From NCBI GenBank assembly GCA_029379385.1, contig CM055611.1:14392062-14456061 (forward strand): a stretch of 64,000 nucleotides of DNA. Reading direction: 5' to 3'. The DNA comes from Quillaja saponaria (taxonomy: Eukaryota > Streptophyta > Magnoliopsida > Fabales > Quillajaceae). The notes below the pieces were generated by a model. It saw only the letters and a program-made list of their open reading frames with translations, had not been told where the DNA came from and searched no databases. A program made the translations under genes and the position numbers. Of this stretch, positions 46,090-60,163 are shown piece by piece. Position 1 is the first letter of the stretch. Each line of letters starts with the position of its first letter.

Positions 46090-47067
46090 TTTTCACATCT
46101 TATATTAATAAACCAAAAACAAAATATGACATAAATTTTAATATTATTTGTTTAAAATAAATATTATACTTATGGGCTAATTTATAAATTTTTATCACTA
46201 GGTTAAGGTAACTGACACATATATACTTGTTGATTGATATAGTATACTTTATCCACTTTATTAGTCACATAATTACTTCAAGTTAGAGAAAATGATTCTG
46301 GAATTCATGAAAAAAAAAATTGTAACTTTTTATATTAAATAATAATTATATAATTATTATTTTTGGACAAATATGATACAATATTTTAAGAAAATATCAT
46401 TCAAATTTTTAGTATAGCTACTAAAAGTATCAAATTTTTCATATTTTAATTATAAATAAGTATTTACTTGATAAAATAAGCAAGTCACCTAGAAATCATT
46501 CAAAATAAAATAAAATAATATATATATATATTCTTGATTTATGTCACTTTTAACTTTTGTTATTATCAATAAAAAAATTCATGTTAAAAAAATTAGTTAG
46601 ATCTATTATTTAAGAAATAATAAATATTTGAATAAAAATGTGTCAATAATGACTAGGTGCCTAATAGTTTACAAATAATAAATTGCTAGGCTTTAAAAGG
46701 AAAAAGAAAGTCAGATTTTGCTAAATTTTGATGACAAATTTAATTACTCAATTAGCCAACTAAATCATTTTCTCTTATTTTTATACAAAGTGTTGTGGGA
46801 ACAAAACTATTTTTTTTAAATTTTAGTGAACTCAAAATTATTTTACCTAAAATTTAGTGAGGTCTAATTTGTTTTGTTCAAATTTTTGTGAGGACAATTG
46901 AGTTATTTTATCTATTTTTATATCAATAATTATATTACGAACAATTTCAAAAATTCAGTGGGGTCAACTATCTCACTGGACTCAATGATCTATCCTTGAC
47001 TATACTCTTGATTTATTGAAATGACAACAATGGTCAATTTGGGAAAATTGATATTCCCCTTCATTAC
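46090..47067. other. No gene seen
   Basis: AT-rich sequence between two LINE remnants. No domain or repeat is identified. Confidence 0.35.
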
Positions 47068-48990
47068 ATCTCAACTCAACTCAACTCAACTAAGCCTTAA
47101 ATCCCTAAACTAGTTGGGGTCGGCTATATGAATTATTTTCTTCATTCGCATCGATCCGAGACAACATTTTCATTAATCTCTAGCATAGCCATATCTTTAT
47201 TAATAACCTCCCCCATGTAAGTTTCGGTCTCCCCTTACTCCTTCTAACGCCTAGCACCTGAACCAAGTCACATTGCATAACTACTACATCTATTGGCCGA
47301 CGTTGGATATGTCCAAACTAACGTAGGCGATTCTCCCTCATTTTCTCCTTAATAGATGTTTCTTCCACCTTCTTACGAATTTCCTAATTCCTTATTCTAT
47401 CCTTTCTTGTATGTCCTGTCATCCATCTCAACATTCTCATTTCAGCTACTCCCATCTTATGCGAATGTTGCTTCTTAACTACCCAACATTCGGTACCATA
47501 CAGCATAGCTGGTCTCACGGCCGACTTATAAAATTTTCCTTTCAATCTATTTGGGATTTTAGGATCACATAAAATTTTCGAGGCACTCTGCCACTTCACC
47601 TACCCTGCTTTAATCCTATAGTTTATATCATACTCAATTGCACCATCTTTTTGTATAAGTGACCCTAAATACTTAAACACATCATTTGTAGGGATTGTCT
47701 GACCGTCTAAAATTATTTCATTCGGGCCTTCTCTAGTTTCACTAAAATCGCACTCCATATATTCAGTTTTTGTCCCACTCAATCTAAGGCCTTTTGATTC
47801 TAATGCGTTCCTCCACATTTCTATTTTAGAATTTAAACCTTCCCTAGTTTCGTCTACCAACACGATATTATCGACAAACAACATGCACCATGGAGCCATA
47901 TCTTGAATATTATAGGTAAGTTCATCCATGACTAAAGCAAATAGGTAAGGACTTAAGGATAAACCTTGGTGAACACCTATAGTGATCGGAAACTCTCCAG
48001 TCATACCATTTACGGTCCACACCCAAGTCATTACTCCCTCATATATATCTTTAATAACTTCTACATATTTAGTTGAGACCTTCTTCTTCTTGAGTAACCA
48101 TCATAAGACTTGTCTTGGCACTTTATCATACACTTTTTCTAAATCAATAAAGGCCATAAGAAGATCCTTTTTCTTTTTTCTATATTTCTCCAATAATCTC
48201 CTAAGTAAAAAAATAGTCTCTATTGTAGATCTCCCTGGCATAAAGCCAAATTGATTCTCAGAAACTAAGGTCTCATTCCTAAGCCTACGCTCAATCACTC
48301 TCTCCCATAGTTTCATTATATGGCTAATAAGTTTTATTCCTTAATAATTCGAACAACTTTGAATATATCATTTATTCTTATAAATAGGGAACAATGTACT
48401 CTTCCTCCACTTATTGGGCATTTTCTTTGTTACTAAAATTTTGTTAAAAAGATTTGTAAGCCAAGTTACTCCAATATCTCCTAGGCATCTCCAAACTTCA
48501 ATTGGAATATCATCCGGCACATTGCCTTACCATTCTTCATCTTATGCATAGCTTCTTTAACCTCCTGTGCTTTAATCCGGCGAACAAATTAGTGGTTCGT
48601 ATCATCAAAGGTGTCATCAAGGTCTCCAAAATCACCCATTGACTCTCCATTAAATAAAGTATCAAAATAAGTTTTCCATCTCTTATTAATCTCGTCTTCC
48701 TTAACTAAAACCCTATCAGCCTCATCCTTAATGCACTTAATACGATTTAAATCTTTAGTTCGTCTTTCCCTTTGCCTGTCAATCCTATAAATATCCTTCT
48801 CTCCATCTTGTCTCTCACTTTAGGTAAAGTCTTTCGCAAGCCTTGCCTTTGGCTTTCCTAACCGCTTTCTTAGCATCTTTTCTAGCTTGTCTAAAACATT
48901 TATAATTATCTTCATTTCTACACTTGTGTAATCTTTTATAACACTCCTATAAATATTTCCCTTCGTTACATAAATTTAGTAATTCTATAT
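47068..48990 (-). pseudogene. RTE-type LINE, reverse transcriptase and 3' end
   Basis: Minus-strand blocks in order: KCFRQARKDAKKAVRKAKGK, RIKCIKDEADRVLVKEDEIN, ENQFGFMPGRSTIETIFLLR, LLMAFIDLEKVYDKVPRQVL, GVHQGLSLSPYLFALVMDEL, FVDNIVLVDE, and RENRLR.FGHIQRRPIDV near the C-terminus. This is a plant RTE element. The catalytic 'DD' is DN here. It ends with four GTTGA pentamers (47090-47071), the simple-repeat tail of RTE elements instead of poly(A). The 5' half (endonuclease) is missing, as is usual for truncated insertions. Stops are scattered. Confidence 0.9.
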
Positions 48991-49350
48991 ACACATAAGA
49001 AACTCACACTTCCTTCTCACACAACATGTCATATTAGCTTTTTAAACCTATAACCAAACACCTAAAAATAAATAAATTTCATGGCAACCCATAATTCTCT
49101 CCCTTTTTGTTATAACACGACATTATTACTTACTATTTAGAATAGTTGTACATAATTTATTTTGATGAAGTAAATAAATATTTGTTATATATATATATAT
49201 ATATATTTAAGTATATATGTTTGTGATATAAGAATTAATTTTAAAACCCCATTGATTGATATGAAGTTAAAAAATAAAAATAAAAATTTAAGTGCATGAA
49301 TTTTAATGAAGAGAAAAATAGGTGTATGTGAATATAAACAAGCTAGAAAT

Positions 49351-49388
<38 letters not shown>

Positions 49389-50567
49389 AAATAAATTTGC
49401 ACCAAAAAAACAAGTTGTGGACTTTGACTAAACTCCTTTGTCTTTTTATTCATTTTTTTTATGCCATCACCTCCTCTTTCTCTTCATTTTTTCTTGCTGC
49501 CCATGTTCTTGCTTTCCCCTGCTTCATGTGTCCTTTTTTTGTTCTTTTTTTTGTCGTGATCGTCCCTTGCTTTGGCTGCCATATTCAGTCATTTGATAAG
49601 TTTTTTTTTCCCTCATTTCCATTTGTGGGTTGTAATAACTTGGCTTAGGAAAATTTGGAGTTGAAATTTAGCTTAGGTTGATGGCAATGGGTAGCAATTT
49701 GCTACTGTCTTCCTTATCCTCCTCTGCTCATAATTCCTTCCTCTTTCTAAAGCTCTAACTCAATTGTAGCACTTGTTGGAGAATAAGAATTCTTCGTGCA
49801 TGGACAACAACTTGTGCCCTGTACTTACTCCATCGTCTCTTCTCCTTGGTAGGATAGCAGGTTGGCCAAAATCAAGCTACCATCACCAATCTGTAAGCCT
49901 TATTTTCATATTGATAAATAAGAGTTGGTAGCTCATACAATTAAGGCAATAAGGGTTTGATTTTAATTTTTTTAACAAAAAGGTTGAGGAAAAATTTTAG
50001 TTATGAGAATCAAATAAGGTTTTAAGAATTTTGTTAGCTTACTTGGGGCTTGTACATGAAATTTTTGGGTGACTAGTAAGTTAGTTTAGGGCTTCATGTA
50101 GGATAAGTAAGGTTTGAATAAAAGTCTAAGAACTTAGGCAGTGGATATATGAGTAGTGGAAAAGTAAGCTATGAAATTAAAGTATGTTGATATTTGAATG
50201 GTTAATTCAAGTTTTGATGAGAATGAATCAAGGCTAAGAGTTTAAAGAATTGGTATGGATGCTTTAGGATTCAAGTTTTATTTACTTTGACTAATCAAAT
50301 TAAATCTCAAGGTTTATGATTGAAACATAAGTCTTATGTAATTATATTGAACTAGAATAAATCATGCCCTTAATGTGTTTGATAAAATGCCTACAAGAAA
50401 CTAATTATAACTTTATGAGTAAAACTTGGTAAATTTAATTCTTGATGGTTAGTTGCTATTGAAATTTGAATAAAAAGTTCATAAACAAAAGCAAAGAATG
50501 GTTGGTTAATGTGGTGAATTGAAGATTTGATGAAAGTAGGTAGTATGTATGAATAAATGAGTGTTAG
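48991..50567. other. AT-rich region, microsatellites; no gene seen
   Basis: Holds (AT)n runs at about 49182-49207 and 49349-49385. A block GTGGACTTTGACT...TATGCCATCACCTCC (49415-49480) is related to 54733-54800, so this may be the outlying part of a repeat family. No coding domain is supported. Confidence 0.4.
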
Positions 50568-51660
50568 TGTCACACTCCTCACAAAGGTGTGATTGGCCGG
50601 GGAATTGGATAACCAAACCTCCATAACCTTGACTTCAAAACAGAGTAATAAACACGACTTTTGACCCAACTAAAGAATAAAAAATAATTTTTTTTAAAAT
50701 AAAAGCTCACTGTAAAAGTTTGTTTTGTGAAACAAATAACAATTTACTGAAAATTCATGGTACATGCCCCCAAAAGATAAATACTAAACTACTACATCAT
50801 ACAAAATTAAACACCTACAGTTCTAGTGTGACTGTAAACTTTTATCCTTAACCTCAAGTCTGAGATCCTGGAAAATACCTTGTCATACTCTATCGGTAGG
50901 TCACAAACTGCATGATGCTATATACAGAACTCTTGTTTTAAAAATATATCCACAAGAAGAATGAGTCCTATGGACTACGTGAGTGGAAAATCATACCCAA
51001 AGATTACTAGCATCACTCAAAGTACATATATCATCTTTTAATCTTAAATATCATTATTCATGTTTTAATTCAAAAATACAAGCACGCACGTGTAATTTTC
51101 ATCAAGCCACGATTAACATATTTTACAAAATATATAAATCAATTCAAATATCTGAAGCTCATAATTCTAAACAAAGTCAATAGAGCATACAAAGCAAGCA
51201 AAGTGCCAACGAGTAACCCAGCCTTGCACAACAATATCACCTCCCACCAGGCATTTACGTTCCCGCACAACAGTAATATCTTTGTACATAATCCATCCCA
51301 CCAGGGCTGAGCACTCAATTTAAAAAAAAAAAAAAAAAAACATTTATCAGAATCAAAATATCTTAGAATTTTAAATCAAAATATCTTAGGTGCACTTGGA
51401 TCTTAATTTTGGAGATAAAAATCATTTCTCAAAAAAAACTTTCATGCAATGGCCCTTATCAACCACATGACAATTTCAAACAAAAATGATTCAACTAACC
51501 CACTAAAATATTGTACTAGCATATTTATTTAAATACACATATAATTGAATATAATAATCTAGCCCCTAAAAACAACAATTAACCACTCACCTTAACAAAT
51601 TTTATTCATCACTTACACTTGCGTTCACATGTCTCATCAGATCTATATTAGGATCTGGAA
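50568..51660 (-). repeat. TGTCACAC-ended repeat, copy 1 (inverted)
   Basis: Starts TGTCACACTCCTCAC and matches the reverse complement of 56370-57461. Landmarks are TGGCCGGGGAATTGGATAACC (50594-50614), GCAGTTTG at about 50900, the CGCACAAC blocks at 51265-51275, and the poly(A) at 51321-51340. The ends TGTCACAC/GTGTGACA suggest a solo LTR or a long terminal inverted repeat. Confidence 0.75.
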
Positions 51661-54600
51661 CTGAAATTCATATTCTCAAATAATACTTAGTTCATAAATA
51701 TTATTGTTATAATTTTTTAATTACTAAGCTTATATATCAACTTGCATAGGTTTCTTTAAGAAAGTTTTCTATTAAGCCATTACATGTTAAGTAGTATGAA
51801 TTGTACTTTATGTGGTAAGGTCGATAATGAAGAGACATTTAAATGTCTTCACAATGCATAGGGTAGAAGAAAACAATTAAAAAAAGTAATAGAAAATACT
51901 AGTGAGTTAGAAATATCAAAATTATCCAAACTTGGGGTTTAAACCAGTATTCTTTCTAATGGTCATATCTTCCTATAAGAAATTCTAAATCCAGTTTTGT
52001 AAAATTTATTACATATTAGACACATGTAGCTTTATAATGGTATATCATTTGTAATTTTTAGATTTATACATCAAATTCTGCAAAACGTAGAATTTTAGTA
52101 ACACTGACCTTACCTTAGTTAATTGAACAAAATTTTCTCTAGAAAAAAAGGAATCTAATTTCATTTGTTGGATTTATTAATAGATAAGTATATCTTTCTA
52201 GATAGGTATCATATTTATTATTTGGATGTGTATATTAGTATAGTTAGTTATTTAAATTTTATTCTTTTTTTTTTTAGCCTCTCCACAAACCTTTTGTGGT
52301 TATGTTAAATTTTCTTTCACTTCTACCCACCTCAATCTTGGTGTCTCCACTTATAAGACAATATGCATTTCCGTGTTTTACATGTCCAACCTCTTTAGAT
52401 GATTCTCTCTTTCTTTTGTCTTCAATCGGTCTCAAACCTAGATAGTCCTATCTTTCATGATACCTAGTAAAAAAATATACCATGGAGAGTTTAAAAGGTG
52501 GGTTTGGGAGAAAGGGAGCTTATTCAAAAGTTAACTTAGCCCTTTGGTATGATTCCTTACAGAATGTTATCTTACAAGTGGCTAAAATTGTTGTTTTTCA
52601 TTTTTCTTACTAATTATTTTTAAGGAAAACATGTCATTATATATGTAATCCAATAGTCTGATTGATTAAAATTGATCAATCTTAGTCTTGTTTTATTTTT
52701 TTTCTTTTTCTATGGTTCTTGTGCTAAAATATTCAACTTATGCAACTTATAATACAAATAGTAACAAATCACTAGACAAAGAGAGCTTGCTTTGGTAAAT
52801 AGTGCCTTCCTGTTGTTGTATGACACATCTTTTAGGCTTCAATTGTGCCTAGTGGATAACAAGTAAAGTATGAAGAAATGGTTTGTTCAAGGAATAAGCT
52901 TCCTTTCCCCAAAAATATTTTACATTTTAAATCTTTTCCTTTGCATTTACTAAGATGTCAACATGGCCTTGATTTTAGTGTCTAGATTTTTATTTTTTAT
53001 GTTTTTATTTTTCTTAGTTAGCGATTGTTTGGAAAAGCATGGATCTAATGTTTATCTATTGCCTTTTCCACTCCTTTCAAAAAAATTATTTTTATTTTAC
53101 TCTTGAGCAGTATTCTACCTTGAACAGCGTGACCTGGCTTGGTTAGTTGTATTTGCTTTTGTTCCTTACACTAGCATCATGAGGTTTCAAATTAGAAATT
53201 TTCATTAAACGTTTTAGATCAATGAATAGATGTTAGGCACCATTCTTTTTGGTTATATCTAACATGCATGATCCCTAATTGAGATACATTTGAACATTGT
53301 GTGATATCCAAAAACTGTTATATAATTTTGTTAAGGTGCCGACAGGAACTTCCAGACACTAACCCATAGCAAGGGCTTCTAATACACCAAGCATACTCAC
53401 TGTCATAACCAAATTATTGCAGCTCTTTGCCGCCTAATCATAATCTAAGTTAAAACTATCAAGTAGTTCCATGATAGTACTGTAATAATAATATAGACGG
53501 TTTCTCTTGGACCAAATAAGAAAGTTTGTGAGACATGAACAATGAAGAGCAGAAAATATTTTTAACTACCTACATCAGGCTATTAGCTAGCTGCCTTAAA
53601 TTGGACTGAAATTCAGCTCACTAACTCCCTTACACCATCTATAAGAGGGAAAAAAAGAAGATAACTTACCAATTACTTGAACTTAGATGCCAAAAATGGA
53701 GGATCTCATAACCACCAACAAGAAAAATAGAGAGGGGAACAATAACAGGGCACGTGAAGAGACAAACTTTTTTGAAGAAAAGTAAGGCCAATTTGCGAAA
53801 AGCTTATAGTGAGATTGAGCGGAAGAGTTAGAGGTTGAGGCAGGCTCTCCTCAACGGTAGATCAAGGAAACAAAGGGGATGAAAGCTCTAGAAAGCTCGG
53901 CTAGCAAGGCACAAGGAAGGTTCAAGAAAGAAAAGAGAAACCAAAGGAAATACAAAACTAAAGACAGAGTCGGTGTACAAGGAGGAAATTGGTCCATAAT
54001 AAAGCAAAAAGGAAAGAATTAATATAACAGGAAATCAAGTAAAAGAAAAGGTCCAAGTTTTAGAATATGTGGTGGTTATTTATTCCTAATTTTATATAAA
54101 TGCATATTCATTATGATTATTTTTTAATTTATTGTCTTCATATTTTAGTTTTTCTCATCAATACAATTTGTATAAAATGAAATCCTGTTTCAGGTCAACC
54201 AAAACTTGTGGTAAGAAAAAATTAATTCTTGATATATACTTGTATTAATCATTCACTCAATTTAAATTATTGGGTCAAAATTTTATTTACTTTACAACAA
54301 TAAATTATACACAAAATTTTTAAAAAGTATACTAAGTCATTAGATTATAAAAAATTCCATTATATTATTATTTTATTAATTAATTTTATTTTTTTTGTAT
54401 AGAATAGCTCGATAGTTTAATATATGTGTTAGAATATTCTTACGTAAATTGCTTGATTAGGTAAATAAATTTATTAAAAAAATTAGAATTAAAATAAATA
54501 TTTGTTTATATGTATATATGTGTGTATACAAGTAATTAAAAAATTAAATTTTTACTATATTATTGGTTGATATAAAAACAAATAATAATAAATAAATAAA

Positions 54601-56213
54601 ATAAAAACAACTTGAAAGTTACTCATGTAATTTTTATTGATGTGTGTAATAAATACATGATTAAATAAATATAAAAATAATAATAATTGAGATATCTATA
54701 TAAAAGTAGGATTAAATTAGGATCACAAATAAAACTTTGGACTTTGACTTGTGTTTTGCTTTTTTTTTTATGCATTTCACATTCTTTTTCTTTATGTTCC
54801 ACCGCCACTCCTTCCATTGTTATGAAACCTCCCTTGTTTCCAGCTAACACAAGCAGCCATCTATTATGATAATCCTACATTCTAATGTATATTTTAAGAT
54901 ATTATATGTAAATTACCATAATTATGTAAATATGAAATAAAAAAAATAAGAATATATTTAATATATATATACACGCACATAGATATATTAAATTTTACCA
55001 TCTTATTGGTTGACTAGGAACATGAAATTATTTGATTATATTTTATTGATGTGTAATTTAGTGTGTAGTTAAAATAAAAGAAATATATTTATATATATAT
55101 ATATAAAAGAAAAAAATAATAATAAGATATGATTACATATATATTTAATTTTAGGATTAATATCCTCCACAAATCTATACAATTTAACTTGCCATTAAAT
55201 TATAATTTACTATTTTAGTAGTTTGTCTTTTCTCCCTTGGCCAAACCGACTTACTTTTTCTATATCTTCCATTTGTCGTGTATTGCTTGATTCTTTCCCC
55301 TGTTTTCCTCAAGCTGGCCGTGAGGTTGTATGCACTTAATAGCTAAGTTTAATCCTTGGTAAGCTAATTACTTTCTTTTTCTTATAGACATAAAAGCTTG
55401 TATATTAGGAATTTGAAACTTAAACTGTTTAGAGGGAGTTTACAGCAGCTTATTGCTGATTTTCCATCCTCCTTTCTAGCGGTAACTCTGTTCTTTTTGC
55501 CTTATTTTGTTGTGCAAGGGTAGCTGTCCGCATGAAAATCCTAGACTTTAGTCGTGAGGAATTGGATGTTTTCCTTGACCGTAAACTTTATTTTTTTCCT
55601 TTCTTTCTTGAAGTTGATTTAGCAAAGTTGGGTTATTGTTTGTCCTTATTATGTGGAGGTTTTATGAGTGAGGTTGAATGAATCTTAGAGCTGCCACTGG
55701 TTGGTTGATTATTCAACAACCACCTTGCTAACATCCTTTGCTTTGCCTTCACTTTTGTAATTTTCTATCGTTTTAGCTAAGATAGAGTGCAGCTAGGGAT
55801 TGCCCTATTCTGCGTCAACGTTCAGCTCCCATTTGAAAAGCTACCCCTCTTGATCAAGGCAGCCAGAAGTTGCATATTCAGTAGGTAAGAAAACTGTGGG
55901 AGGTTGGATAAGTGTATTAAAGTGTTTAAATTAATTTGTACAAAATTATTAGTGGTAGTTGATATTAATTAGTTATAAAAATATTTTAGGAATTGGAAAG
56001 TGAGTGATATGAAATTTTCGAGTTAACATTATTGAAATTTTGTAATATAGATTCCTAATAATTGTGAATGGTTAAACTAAGTCCAAAATAAATATATGAT
56101 AAATGAGTATTATAAGAATAAAAGAAATTGTAAAGATTGTGTTAAGAAGTATATATATATTGGATCAAAATAAAACATATTGATTAGATGTTAATGAAAT
56201 GTAGAAAATAAGC

Positions 56214-56244
<31 letters not shown>

Positions 56245-56369
56245 AAACATGATCATGTAATGAATTAATTTTTGAATTGTGTATTAAGATCATAGCTATG
56301 TATAATTGAGAACTCGTAAATTTGATTATGAAGGATCACTTTAAGTAACATGAATTTATGATTTTTCAG
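51661..56369. other. AT-rich region; no gene seen
   Basis: Long AT-rich stretch with (TA)n runs (55083-55104, 56214-56240). Related blocks to 49415 occur at 54733 and perhaps 55200. A purine-rich patch at 53700-53960 has no open frame of note. I see no gene, RNA or complete element. Confidence 0.4.
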
Positions 56370-57461
56370 TTTCAGATCGTGTCAAGGATATTCTGACACC
56401 ACTGCAAACTAGACGGGTTGACGAACCATATCCTTGAGCCTAGTGAGTGAATTACGTGCACTTTGGTTACCAAATAATTATGTGAAATAAATTATGTGAA
56501 TTTTGAATAATTGATTGATGTTTGTTATTTAATATTAGTTATGGTTGATAAAGGCCAACAAAGTGAGATTTTTCTGAAATTTTTTTTTTTTTATCTCCGA
56601 AATTGAAATCCAGGTGCACCTAGGATCTTTTGATTTAAATTTATGAAATATTCTAATTCTGATAAATATTTTTAAAGTAGAGTACTCAGTCCCGGTGAGA
56701 TGGATTTTATACGAAGATTAATCTGTTGTGCGGGCACGTATATGCCTGGTAGGAGGTGATACTGTTGTGCGGGGCTGAGTTACTCGTTGGCCTTTTTACT
56801 TGCTTGTAATGCTTTTATTGTTTTGTTTGGAATTGTGAATTTTGAATATTTTAATTGATTTATATATGTTATGAAATATGTGACTTGTGGCTTTATGAGA
56901 ATTACAAATACGTACATGTACTATTGAACTAAGACATAAATATTATTATGTGAGATTATCCGTGGGACTCACTCCTCTTTGTTGTCATTTTTTTTCAGTA
57001 ACACGACTTCAGCACATAGCTTTGACGAGCTCATGACCTACTAATAAAGTACGACAAGGTAATTCTTAGGATCTCAGTTTTGAAGTTAAAGGAGGTAAAT
57101 TTGCAGTCACAATGAGGGTGTTGGATTTCTATGAGTTATCTGTATATAAGTCAATTTCTTACAGTTTACGGTATTAACGGAGCGGAGCTCCTTGGTTATA
57201 TTATCTTTGTTGTTATTTAATTGAATGGAATCAATAATTTATATGTTAATATTTTGGGCATGTTCTATATTGTAAGGAATTTTTGTCAAAATTTTCAGTA
57301 AATGGTTATTTGTGTTAGTATACAAACTTTTACAGTTATCTTCTGTTTTAGTAAATTTACTTTTATCAAGAGTTGTATTTTTTCTTTACTTTAAAGTCAG
57401 GGTTATGAAGGTTTGGTTATCTAATCCTCCGGCCAGTCATGCTTCCGTGAGGGGTGTGACA
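56370..57461 (+). repeat. TGTCACAC-ended repeat, copy 2
   Basis: Same family as 50568-51660 (inverted) and 58550-59626 (direct). Contains TGGTTGATAAAGGCC, GTGCGGGCACGTATATGCC, GTGGGACTCACTCCTC, and ends CCTCCGGCCAGTCATGC...GAGGGGTGTGACA at 57461. Confidence 0.8.
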
Positions 57462-58549
57462 TTATATAACTAGAATTTACTTATTATGTCTAGAACTTGA
57501 TTTTGCAATATCAGGTTATGACGTAGAATTTCCATATTATATCTACTGCTCAATTTTTACTATATCAGGTTTTGAGGGCTCATAACAGTTAGTGTTGGGT
57601 AAAGTGTTGGAAAATGAGATTTAAGTGGTTTTTAAAGAGATACAGGGTCAAATTTCTTGGTTTAGAGAAATCTTATGTTTCGGGTATTTTAGGGATAGAA
57701 ATAAATTAAGAGTTCTAAAGAGAAAATGTAGCTTAGGGTCTTGATATAATGTCTGCAAAATTTTGTAACCTAGTTCCAAGAATATTTGTTGATAGAGTTG
57801 TTGGGCTGTAGCTAGGTCCATGTAGGATTTTTAGTGAGCTTTAGTCAGTACAAGAGACTTTGTTGGGGATTGTGGTTGGTATTAGCTTAAGACATCTGAA
57901 TAAAAATTGTTTTTAACATATTAAAGTATAAATATGGAGTGTTTAATGTCTTAATTTCATTTTGTGTGAATTTTGGAGGTATTGGAAGTCATGACTGGGA
58001 TTTTTGGGTCCTAACTATACCTATTTTGGAAAAAATGATGTTAGTGGGTCTTAGCAGATGAATTAGAAGTATAGTACAAAATATGAAATGTTCCTAACAC
58101 CTTCATAAGATATACAGTAAATTTTCATAATTTCTTTCCCAATTATGAGAATTTTATAAGTATTGGAATCAGAGGTTGGTAACTTGGAATTGTATGAGTG
58201 CACTGTTTTGTTCATGTGAAGAATTGAGTGAGTTCAAGACTAATTTTAGGAGAATTTCCGAAATAAGAAAGATGGATAACTTCCTAAAGATAATGTTTCA
58301 ACTTGGTTTTATTAAATTTAGTTAATTATGTAAGTTGAGAACAAACATATATCCAAGGTTGTTGTAAAAATACTTTAAGATGAATTAACTTTAAATAAAT
58401 ACTTGAAACTTAGTAACTCTAGATTTTCATAATTAAAATGTTATAACTTATAAATTTGATAAACTTATTACTTGAAAAATGTAATTGTAGCTTCAGAAAG
58501 TGTTATTGAATCAACAACGTGCTTGAACACAAGAGTAAATAAGGAATGA
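57462..58549. other. No gene seen
   Basis: AT-rich sequence between repeat copies 2 and 3. It has no primer-site-like sequence after copy 2, which argues against the two copies being LTRs of one element. Confidence 0.35.
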
Positions 58550-59626
58550 GATCGGTAAAAGGTGAGTGGTTAATTGTTTCCCTTTGGTTGCTGATTAGTA
58601 TGTGTATTTGAATTGATATGTTATATGGAAAAATAAGCATATGCAGTGTTTCTCTTTTGAGTTATTTGAATTATGTCTGATGTTTGAAATTGTTTGTGGT
58701 TGATAAAGGTCAAAGAAGTGAGTTTTTTTCTCTGAAATGATTTTATATCCAAAAATGCACCTAGGATGCTTTGATTTAATACTTTGATATGAGATATTAT
58801 GATTCTAAGTCCTGATGGGATAGATTATGTATAGAGAATTAACCTATTGTGCAAGAGTGTAACTGCTGGTGGGGGGAGATATCTGTTATGCGGAGCTAAG
58901 TTACTCATTTGGCTCTTTGTTTTACTTGTATGCTTTGAATTGCTTTGATTGTTTTGATTGAATTATTCAAAGTGCTAATTGAACTATGCTTGTTAAACTT
59001 ATGTTTCAATAATCGCGTACGTATAACCTTCCTAATTTTGAATTTATGATATGTTATATACTTGTATTGAGTGATGCTAGCACCCTTTAGGTACATTTTC
59101 CACTCATTGAGTCTGTAGGACTCACCCCTCTTTATTGATATTTTTTTTTTAGTAACAAGATTTCTAGCGACAACAATTATCGATACTAGGCTTGCCAAGT
59201 GTTTGGCAACAAGGTATATTTAATATTTGAAATCTCATACTTGAAGTCAATGACGAAAGTTTGCAATCAAACTAAAGATGTGGAGTATGTGGTCTTATAT
59301 TATGTAATAGTTTTATTATTTGTTATTGTGATGAGAAATGGAGCGAAACTCCTTATTGTCTTGTTGTTATTGTTGTTATTATATAAAAACTGGAATATAT
59401 ATTGTTTATATTATGTTGCCATTTTCTACGAGGAATCTCTTCTAAAATTTTTAGTAAATTGTTATATGTTTCAGTAAATAAACTTTTATAGTTAACTTAT
59501 GTTTTATAAATTTACTTTTATTCTTTGGTTTAGTCAAGAGTGTTTGTTTCTTTGTTTTGAAGTCAGGGTTAGGAGGTTTGGTTATCCAATCCTCCGGCCA
59601 GTCATACTTTCGTGAGGGGTGTGACA
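58550..59626 (+). repeat. TGTCACAC-ended repeat, copy 3
   Basis: Direct copy with AAAGGTGAGTGGTTAATTGTT at its start (also in copy 1), TGGTTGATAAAGGTC, GGACTCACCCCTC and the end CCTCCGGCCAGTCATAC...GAGGGGTGTGACA at 59626. It is more diverged in its middle than copy 2. Confidence 0.8.
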
Positions 59627-59930
59627 CTTTTCTCCCAAATTTCATTTTCCCCTCACCTACGGCTGTAAGAGGCCTCAGCTCTCCCAAGTCTCTTTCTCAC
59701 CTTTCTCTCTTTACAAACAGATTGAAAGCTTCTACCTTCCTCCTCTAATTGAATATTACAACTCTAATTCTCTCTAGGTAATAGTTTGTTTAATTTTTAT
59801 TTAGGTTTTCATCCTCATTTTGAAATGGCAAGAGTACTACTACTTTGTGAATTGTTGGTAGAAACCTATATGATAAACAATAATAGATGTTATTAAAAAT
59901 ATATATATATACCCTAAAATAAAAAGTTAA
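59627..59930. other. No gene seen
   Basis: Sequence between the repeat and the tandem array, pyrimidine-rich around 59630-59760. No domain. Confidence 0.35.
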
Positions 59931-60129
59931 ACTCATGTACATATATATATCTATTATTGAATCAACAAAAAAAAAAAAAAAAAAGATCAATTACATTGTG
60001 AGCAAAAAAACTCCAACAAGTTCACAACTTGAAGGGTGAAACATTGGACGTATTAAGCACATTCCAGGCGTCGCTGACAAAGAATAAGTACTTCACTCAT
60101 GTACAATACATAATCTATTATTGAATACA

Positions 60130-60163
<34 letters not shown>

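Noticed and set aside
47982..48254. 90-codon + frame
   Set aside because: Antisense to the RTE reverse transcriptase.
49322..49648. 108-codon + frame with hydrophobic runs
   Set aside because: Starts in an (AT)n microsatellite and is Phe-rich from T-runs; no membrane protein family is recognised.
56370..59626. Copies 2 and 3 as the two LTRs of one element
   Set aside because: No primer site follows copy 2, no purine tract precedes copy 3, and there is no shared target duplication.
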